A program made the translations under genes and the position numbers. DNA of 26,367 nucleotides. It comes from Cerioporus squamosus. Its lineage: Eukaryota; Basidiomycota; Agaricomycetes; Polyporales; Polyporaceae. The notes beneath the pieces are model-generated. The model did not search any database, was not told the DNA's origin, and saw nothing but the letters and a program-made list of their open reading frames with translations. The DNA is taken from NCBI GenBank assembly GCA_022592435.1, contig JABYQS010000378.1, positions 1 to 26,367 on the forward strand, given 5' to 3'. Positions 19,947-26,367 of this stretch are shown here, one piece after another; within the stretch, counting starts at the first letter, position 1, and every line of letters begins with the position of its first letter.

Positions 19947-21053
19947 TCAGTACCTCTGATATGGTGGAGGAAGGCTGAGAGTAACGAGCGGAGGCCCCTC
20001 CTCGTCGCCCGAGCCGCGGACCATATCTGGAGGTCCTCCAGCCAGGCGGATACCTCCATCGAGCTCATACACGGCATAGCTGTCCCTAGCCATGGGGGAA
20101 TCATCTCCCCACATCCATGGTGAGGTGACGATGTCGGATGGTGATGGTTGCGAGGGTGCGAGCACATCTTCTCTCGCAGAGCGAGCGGCTGATAGAACGC
20201 TGTTCGCACCGAGGGACGGGTCGAGGTCACAGCGGGCGAGTGTTTCAACAGATTGAGACGTTGCGATCGGACCGAGGATAGTCGGCTGCGCAGCGTCAAA
20301 ACCGTGCGCGTGGGTATGCATGTCGAGGACAGCAACAGCATCATCTACGACTTCGATCTGCCCTGAGCGGGATGCCGGCATGACCTGTCTATGAGATGCA
20401 TCCGGATTGTTGCAAGGCAGAGATGGGATGGGAGTGACGACGCGCCGGTCCATCGCGGTCTTCGAGGACACCACGGAAGGGTGCACGGGGAGCGCGGCGA
20501 AGGGACGTGCTGCAGATCGAAGACATGGTCAGCGTAGTCCCATTGCAGTCATGTCAGCGACACGCATACCTCTCTCCCCTCCGTCTTCGAGCTCATCAGC
20601 TCGATCTCTCTGAGTCCTCCAGCGCCTGCATTTCCATGCGAGCACCCCGAGGACCACGACGGCAATCGCAACGGCCGCGGTCGAGAGGCCCGCAACGGCA
20701 GCTGTACTGAGGGTCCTAGTCGACGTTGAAGCCAACTGAGTCCTCGTAGAAGGCGATGAACCTGATGTTGAGCTGACTGCCGTCGGGCTAGTCGTTGAAG
20801 GGGAAATGGGATCTGAAAGAAACAAGAAGTCAGTGAAACCGATGACCGTATGCAGGGGCGATCGCAGAACAGTACTCAGAGTCAGAGAAGAGGTCGGATT
20901 CGCGCTGAACGTGACTGTTCCTGGTTGACTGCTGGAGCTGGAGCTCGTGGATGCGGGCGGAGAGAAGGTAGCCGATGCGGATGGCGTCGATGGAGTAGTA
21001 GGATTGTCAGTAGGTCGCGGAAAGTGTTCATGGCGGTGTGGCCTCATCGGCAT
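19947..21053 (-). CDS. Ser/Thr-rich single-pass membrane protein 2 with PPPY tail
   Basis: Two exons, 21053-20570 and 20509-19947, with a 60-nt intron (donor GTATGC, acceptor TGCAG); 348 aa as modelled. Order of features: a Ser/Thr/Pro-rich stalk (about residues 15-120), one transmembrane helix (AAVAGLSTAAVAIAVVVLGV), a juxtamembrane segment with Cys and basic residues (WKCRRWRTQRDR), then a hydrophilic cytoplasmic tail of about 190 residues. The tail ends with LDGGIRLAGGPPD and the C-terminus LPPPYQRY. Gene 3 to the right shares these tail motifs and the juxtamembrane CxxWRTQR. The ATG at 21053 gives no signal peptide, so the true 5' end is probably further upstream or lost. The PPPY sequence fits the PPxY class bound by WW domains of Nedd4/Rsp5 ubiquitin ligases (established knowledge); its use here is inference. 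Confidence 0.62.
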
Positions 21054-21425
21054 ACTTCACAGACTGTTCGACCGTCAGAATGACGGAGATTTAGTGGCGA
21101 AGACGAGATACAAGTAACATTTGGGGGAGGGCGGGATGTCATCCGGGGTATGCTGGGACAGCTAGGCAACCGGGGAAGTCGAAGTTGGCGTGCACCAGCA
21201 CGCCAGACCACATAAGACAGGACTTCCTGCATGCCAGAGGCTCGGTGTCTCTCTGAGAGTGTACGGATGTCGTGCGTAAATACCATGAGTATAGTTCGTT
21301 TGATGGTTCGATACATGCATACGCAGTATATGATTGTTCGGAATGGGCGGGTGCAGTAGTCCTTCTCGTGTGCGCAATAGCGCTGTCATGACCTGAAGCG
21401 GCGCAATAGGCTCGCAACCGCTCGA
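21054..21425. other. region between membrane-protein genes 2 and 3
   Basis: About 370 bp. It should hold the 5' end of gene 2, but on the - strand I find neither a signal peptide nor the N-terminal domain seen in gene 3. Short open frames here lack recognisable features. Confidence 0.5.
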
Positions 21426-22836
21426 TCAGTACCTCCGGTATGGAGGAGGAAGAGTGGAAGTCGCCATCGGAAGCGGCTCCTCGTCGTCGTGAACCATGTC
21501 GGGAGGCCCTCCGGCGAGGCGAACACCTCCATCGAGCTCGTGAACGACCTGACCCCCTCTGTCCGTGCAAGAGCCATTTCCGTCCTCCCGAGGTAGAGGC
21601 GCAAGGTCGGAAGGTGATGGTTGGGACGCTGCAGCCACATCTGCCTTCGCAGGATGATCGGTTGATTGAACGCCCTGCGAAGCAGGGATCTTGTGGCTGG
21701 AAGCTGTGACATTCACAGCTCCAACTATTTGAGATGTCGCAACCGGTCCGGAGACGGTCGGCTGTGCAGCGACAGAATCCAACTCGCGGGTATGGATGTG
21801 GAGTACAGAGTCTGAAGGACTCGGTTCCGGATGGGCTGTCGACATGGACTGCCTATGGGAGGATGACAGGCGGGCTCCGTCCATAGCGAGGGATGGGAGC
21901 GCCACTTTGACGATATCAGGCTTCGCTACGACCTTGTGAGACGCGTCTGACTGGGACGAGGAGGTCGTATCGAAGGGATGTGCTGGAATTGAAACGAATC
22001 AGCTAGGTTGGCGGTAGATACACGCGAATACGCACCGCTGCGGTTTCTGACTAGTAACTCGGCGGCTCGACGTCTCTGCGTTCTCCAGCTGATACACTTC
22101 CAACAGAGCATCCCCAGAAGTGCGACCGCGATTGCCGCTATGGCCGCCGAGATGCCTGCAATGGCAGCTGTACTGAGCCGGGACTGCAGGCCCGATGGAG
22201 GCGTCGTGGAAGACGACGGGGGAGTGAGGCTCATCGGAGATGCGGTCGTGAGGCTGATCGGCGGAGCGGTGACAGAGACAGTGAAGGTGCTCGTTTTCGC
22301 CGCCGATGTGTTCGTTGGAGTGGAGATAGGTAATAAGGGGCTTGAAGACATGGCAGAGGTCAACGCGGAGGTCTGCTGCAATGTAGACTGTGTATTTTCT
22401 CCTCCTGAACTACTGGACATTGTGACCGAGGTCGGAACGGGCGAAGTCGAGGGTGTAGATGTACTTGTGGACGTCACATCCGGTGAAGTCGGGGTTGCAG
22501 ATGGAGCTGTAGACGGTGGGGGTCTCCGGAAGTGTGCAAACAACTGTCGTCGATGCTGCTCTCGACATCGAGAGATAAGTCAGCACTTGCGCCGTCATCA
22601 TCGAGGACATGGAATTGCACTGTGGTACCAGCTGCAACATCGACCTTCCACTGAAGTGAGAATTGAGTCTGGCGTATTCTTACTGTCTCGCACGTCCCGG
22701 AACGATAGTGATATCATATGGAGGTGTACCCTGGAAGATTGCGAGCGTCGCGGTGTTGCATTGCTGGACGCCCTCCGGGTGCAAGGATTTCCAGCGCGCT
22801 GACCGAGGCAATCATTGTGGATAGAAGAAGGATCAT
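21426..22836 (-). CDS. Ser/Thr-rich single-pass membrane protein 3 with PPPY tail (5' part disrupted)
   Basis: The best preserved member of the trio. The 3' half is clear: a Ser/Thr-rich stalk and TM exon (about 22543-22036) joined by a 53-nt intron to the tail exon 21982-21426. It encodes a TM helix (TAAIAGISAAIAAIAVALLG), WKCISWRTQRRR, then LDGGVRLAGGPPD and the C-terminus LPPPYRRY. Upstream, the - strand carries a signal-peptide-like start at 22836 (MILLLSTMIASVSA), then GVQQCNTATL in another frame. From 22650 a segment WKVDVAAGTTVQFHV leads to VESSIDDSCL. These parts look like a secreted N-terminal domain but do not join in one frame: a shift is needed near 22775, one at the join of the first exon to the segment at 22650, and one near 22545. 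A 38-nt GT..AG intron (22547-22510) could resolve only the last. Possible pseudogene or sequence errors. Confidence 0.58.
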
Positions 22837-23301
22837 GATCAACCTATGGGCGACTTCACGCCATAATAGAGACGACAATAGTGGAGTCCAGTACGGCGAG
22901 CTGTATGATGACCGTCACAGGATGGACAGAAGTGGTATCTATACAACTCCCCGACAGAGATCCGACGATCATGAACTCGGAGAAACCGCGTGGCCTGTCT
23001 GGTCCTCTCTTGTCGAGTATTTTCCGCCACATGCCGTGCGCATTGAGATAGAGGTGACTGCATGATATGACGGCCGCTTGACGGATGGCGCTTTGACGAT
23101 GCATGAGGCAGATCGTGCCCTATATTTGGTTGTAGCATTACAATCAGCATGTACAGCTGGCGTCAAAACCAATGCCCGACGTTCAGACGCGCAGTTTGTG
23201 ACGCCGAACGCGCGCCAAAATCCAAACAATTCCCGAAATTCCCTGCTGCTGTACTCGCTCGTCGTACTCCGCTAGTCCTTCAGTTTCTCCTCCTAGAGGC
23301 C
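22837..23301. other. intergenic region between membrane-protein gene 3 and transposase
   Basis: These 465 bp separate divergent genes and so hold both promoters. I see no gene. I searched for a left terminal inverted repeat of the transposon here and found none matching the right flank. Confidence 0.55.
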
Positions 23302-24434
23302 ATGCCAAATCGCAAGATCAGCGAAGACATACAATACCGTGCGGTAGAACTTCTCTCGTTGGGGAGGAAGAGCGATGACGTTGCCACTACCCTCGGTGTC
23401 TCAAGACGCAGCGTCGAACGTTGGTGGACCCGGTACCACCGCAATGGCGGTGAGATCCCAAGATACACGTCTCTTTCATGTGGCCGGCCGCGAAGGTTCA
23501 CACCGGCACTGATGGAGGACCTCCGGGATCTCATGGTACGTGCACCTTCCATGTACCTCGACGAGATTGTCCGCTGGTTCGCCATCCACCGCGGCCTCTT
23601 CGTCTCCTCTTCCACCATTCAGCGAGAAATCGAGCGACTTGGGTTCACGCTCAAGAGGCTCCGTCGCATCGCGGCTCAACGTGACGAAGTGTTCCGTCAG
23701 CAGTGGCTGCGCGACATTACGTCTCGCTTCACGGCGGAGCAACTCGTCTTCGCAGACGAATCCAGCAAGGACAACCGGACAGTCCTGCGGAGGTTTGGAC
23801 ATGCAGCGTCAGGGCAAAGAGCAGTGGAGTATGTCTCTGCAGACCGCGGAGCGCGTTACAGCATCCTCCCTGCGCTGTCGCTGCATGGTCTGCTGACGGT
23901 GAGGGTGGTGCGGGGCTCGGTGGATGGGCTTGAATTCTACGATTGGGTTCTGTTCGATCTGGTGTGTCCAGCTCATTCCATTCAACTTTCTGGTCGCCAA
24001 CTAGGACTTCACATATCAGCTCCCCAAAATGAACCCGTTCCCTGGCCCGAACAGTGTCCTCATTGTGGACAACTGCCGCACACACAAGAGTCAAGCTGTG
24101 CGGGACGCAGTCGAGGCTGCAGGTGAGTGTTGTGTTGCAATTCTGGCATGTATGACGCTGACAACGTATATGCCAGGTTGTCTCTACATATTTCTCCCAG
24201 CATATTCACCTGACCTCAACCCAATTGAAGAAGCGTTCAGCTGCGGTATGTCTCCATTATATACTCCTACAGTATATCAACTCATCTCCCGCCTTAGTGA
24301 AGCATCACCTGCGGCGCCACAGCGAGCAATATGTGGACAGTGTCACACCGGAAGCAGACCTCGTACACGCCTGTCTTGTTGCGGTCACTCCAGAGAAGGC
24401 GCGCGGCTGGTACCACCATAGTGGTTACTTGTAG
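23302..24434 (+). CDS. Tc1/mariner-type DD34E transposase (DDE superfamily endonuclease)
   Basis: Cut-and-paste transposase of the IS630/Tc1/mariner superfamily, 327 aa in four exons: 23302-23961, 24005-24122, 24177-24245, 24298-24434. Residues 5-45 form a homeodomain-like helix-turn-helix (ELLSLGRKSDDVATTLGVSR); a second winged-helix-like segment follows (EIVRWFAIHRGLFVSSSTIQ). The catalytic triad is complete: Asp152 in VFADESS, Asp242 in IVDNCRTHKS and Glu277 in SPDLNPIEEAF, with 34 residues between the second Asp and Glu. The C-terminus TPEKARGWYHHSGYL resembles what I recall from basidiomycete DDE endonucleases. All frames and splice phases are consistent, so it could be functional. Introns of 43, 54 and 52 nt are typical of the host. 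No terminal inverted repeats or TA duplications were recognised, so the element's ends are not defined. Confidence 0.9.
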
Positions 24435-24738
24435 TACCTTGTACCCTCTTTTGAATCGATCCTTGCTGTTCCATTCCAATTATTGAGGTCTTAGATTACC
24501 AACGAAATGAGTGACGGCAGCAAACTGGTAGGTATCAGTATCGAACGGCATTACGAGTGCAGATAGCGAGAGACAGGGCTGATGGAGTGGGGAGGGCTGC
24601 ACTAGGAAGAAGGGTAAGGTAGAACAGGATGATCAGCGACACGAAGGCATATTAAAACAAGTGTACTCATGGACGAGACTCGGAACAAAAGGACAGCGTG
24701 AACTCAAGAAGAGACAGTGCAAAGTCGAGAAGATAAAA
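24435..24738. other. convergent intergenic region
   Basis: About 300 bp between the transposase stop and the stop of the - strand gene at 24739. It is AT-richer than its surroundings and contains purine-rich stretches. No gene or inverted repeat was recognised. Confidence 0.55.
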
Positions 24739-26367
24739 CTAGGAATGACGACTCGAGAAGGAGTAATGAGGGTTATATGTGGAGGGGCCAGGCTGAGCAT
24801 GTGAGGTCGGAGCTGAATGCGCCGGCATAAATGCCGGCAGAGGAGGAGCCACAACTGGTGCCGCGCCGGGATAGGTGTACATCCCAGAGTATGTCGCTCC
24901 TTGGGCGGGAACACCGGCATAGAACTGAGCGGGAGGCATCACTGGTGGGGGCGCATGCATTGCAGGGATGGTTAGCTGCGAGGATGCATAGCCAGGGAAC
25001 ACCCCAGCTGTTGGAACCATCTGCGGAGCGCCATAACCGACGGACACAGGAGCGACGCTGCCCGAGTTGGGTTGGACTGCATGCGCGGGCAAAGATCCCC
25101 CGTGTACTTGACTCAGGATTTGCGGAGATCGCGACCTGTTTGCGTCGCTAGCCTTCCACCATTCGCTCCCAATGGGAGGCGTTCGCAAATCCACACCAGG
25201 CTGATTCTGCAGTGTACGTGTTAGTGCATGTTCCGCATATCGAGAGCAGTTCACTGCACCTTCAAGAGAGCGCACGCCCATGCTTTTACTCGTATGTCTG
25301 TGAGCTCAAAGTGCCAGCCCAGAGGTGCATAGTAGAAGCACCGCATCCCTGATGCACGCCGCAGGCGTCAACTTCCCCATGAAGCCATAGCAGGTACTTC
25401 ACCAGTTTAGGAACATCGTCGTCGAGAGACCCCTGTTGCAACGTGAGTAGTAGCAGGTCATGAGCATGGCCTGGACATACGGTCTTGAAGCTGTTAGAAT
25501 GAGCGGGGATAGCAGGGACTTGACTTGAACGCGCAAAACTTGAAGATGTGATTGCGCGGGCGGCAGGTGGTCTAGTCCAGATGGCGGCAGATGCTGTTGC
25601 GGTAGCCCAGAAGCGGAGTCAGCCGAGGAGCCTGCAGCCATGGCTAAAATGTCATGAAGGAGCATCAGCAGTGATCAAGTGGATTTCGGGATGAGGACTC
25701 ACCAGCTCTGCATGGTGCCGCACTGTGATCGGCTGAGCCATACTGATCACGATGAACTCATCGCCACCTAGCGCGTCATTCGCCACGGTCTTCTTGAGCA
25801 TGTTCATGAACACGTGGAAGGAAGACTCGTCGTGTAAGGGGAACCAGCGTGTCGTCTTCAGAGCCTTGCCCTTGGCAGCAACCCACGACCACCGCATGGA
25901 TGTCGTGACAAGATTCTCCTTCCCCACCGAGACAGCGGTGGCGGCATCTTGCAACAACGTCTCCATGTCGTATGATTGTTGATCTGGATCGGGCCTAACT
26001 GGAAGGGAGACGGAGTGAAGACCTTCTCTGAGCCGCGTGCGGTGGCCGGCTTCACGACCTGGGCCGGGAGGGTGACTTCGATGAAAGCAGGGACGCTGAA
26101 CGCGTCCAACGCCTTGATATTCGCGAGCGCGCCGTTGATCTTCCCACCACTGCCGAGAGGCCGTCCGCGCTTGCGCTTCTTCGTCTCTTCCTCGAACTCC
26201 GCAACGTCCGGATCCTCCGTGTCGCTGGCCCTCTCCAGAGAATCGTCCCGCACCTGCAACTTGCCAGATGATGTGCGCGCCTTCTTCTTCGCCGGTTCTG
26301 CATGGTCGGGAGGCTTGGTCTCTGCACCACCGTGACGCGGAGCCTTGCGCAAGGGTTTCTGGTCGAG
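24739..26367 (-). CDS. uncharacterised protein with AT-hook-like motif and Pro/Ala-rich tail (5' partial)
   Basis: The gene runs off the right edge; its start is not in the window. The first visible exon (26367 to about 25967) encodes a charged, Lys-rich segment with AKKKART and KKRKRGRPLGSG, an AT-hook-like core (RGRP). It continues as FIEVTLPAQVV and SPFQLGPIQINN, then in a frame shifted by one base near 25967 as METLLQDAATA, SMRWSWVAAKGKA and GDEFIVISMAQP, up to a donor at 25703. A 59-nt intron (25702-25644) follows. The region 25643-25349 cannot be joined in one frame. The 3' part is clear: exon 25348-25260 (MRCFYYAPLGWHFELTDIR) and exon 25206-24739, a tail rich in Pro, Ala, Gly and Tyr ending YSFSSRHS. 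I do not recognise the family. The middle may contain further indels. A nuclear, DNA-binding role is a guess from the AT-hook alone. Confidence 0.55.

Noticed and set aside
22510..22547. 38-nt GT..AG intron restoring the frame in membrane-protein gene 3
   Set aside because: It would join SIDD to the Ser/Thr frame, but it is shorter than every other intron in the window. Kept only as a possibility in the gene entry.
23100..24560. GCATTAC words flanking the transposase as terminal repeats
   Set aside because: The two occurrences, near 23134 and 24549, are in the same orientation, very short and not followed by further similarity, so they are not terminal inverted repeats.
25967..26013. Short GT..AG stretch that could serve as an intron in the AT-hook gene
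   Set aside because: The candidate (GTCTTCACTCCG to CCCTTCCAG on the - strand) is only 24 nt, too short for a spliceosomal intron. A one-base loss near 25967 explains the frame change better.

Overview
The window looks like a fungal chromosome segment, most likely from a basidiomycete of the Agaricomycetes (this taxonomic call is inference). Genes are split by many 40-120 nt introns with GT..AG borders and CTAAC/CTGAC-like branch sites. Base composition is moderately GC-rich, no bacterial ribosome-binding sites or operons are visible, and the proteins are fungal-type major facilitator (MFS) permeases plus basidiomycete-style Ser/Thr-rich membrane proteins.

Positions 1-11465 hold a head-to-tail array of MFS sugar-porter genes on the + strand. 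There is the 3' end of one copy (1-312) and three full-length copies (1413-3840, 5198-7845, 8974-11465). The three full copies share one ten-exon structure; exons 2-9 have the same lengths in every copy (126, 39, 330, 151, 124, 228, 103 and 74 nt), apart from one missing base in the 1413-3840 copy. Only the last copy reads open from end to end (635 aa).

Positions 11625-17049 hold a second tandem MFS pair on the - strand, from the allantoate permease-like (DAL5/TNA1, anion:cation symporter) family. Each gene has seventeen exons with nearly identical lengths, including a 15-nt microexon. The two transporter arrays converge, with only about 160 bp between the facing stop codons.

Positions 18064-22836 hold three - strand genes for Ser/Thr/Pro-rich, single-pass membrane proteins. 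Two share a conserved cytoplasmic tail ending in a PPPY motif. Positions 23302-24434 hold an apparently complete Tc1/mariner (DD34E) transposase gene with three introns and no terminal repeats that I could find. The right edge (24739-26367, - strand) is the 3' part of an uncharacterised gene with an AT-hook-like motif and a Pro/Ala-rich tail.

Functionally this is a nutrient-uptake cluster (sugar or polyol permeases plus organic-anion permeases) next to putative cell-surface or sensor proteins. Several genes carry single-base deletions relative to their paralogues. Nearly all are losses, often shortening a short G run, so base-calling error must be excluded before any gene is called a pseudogene.
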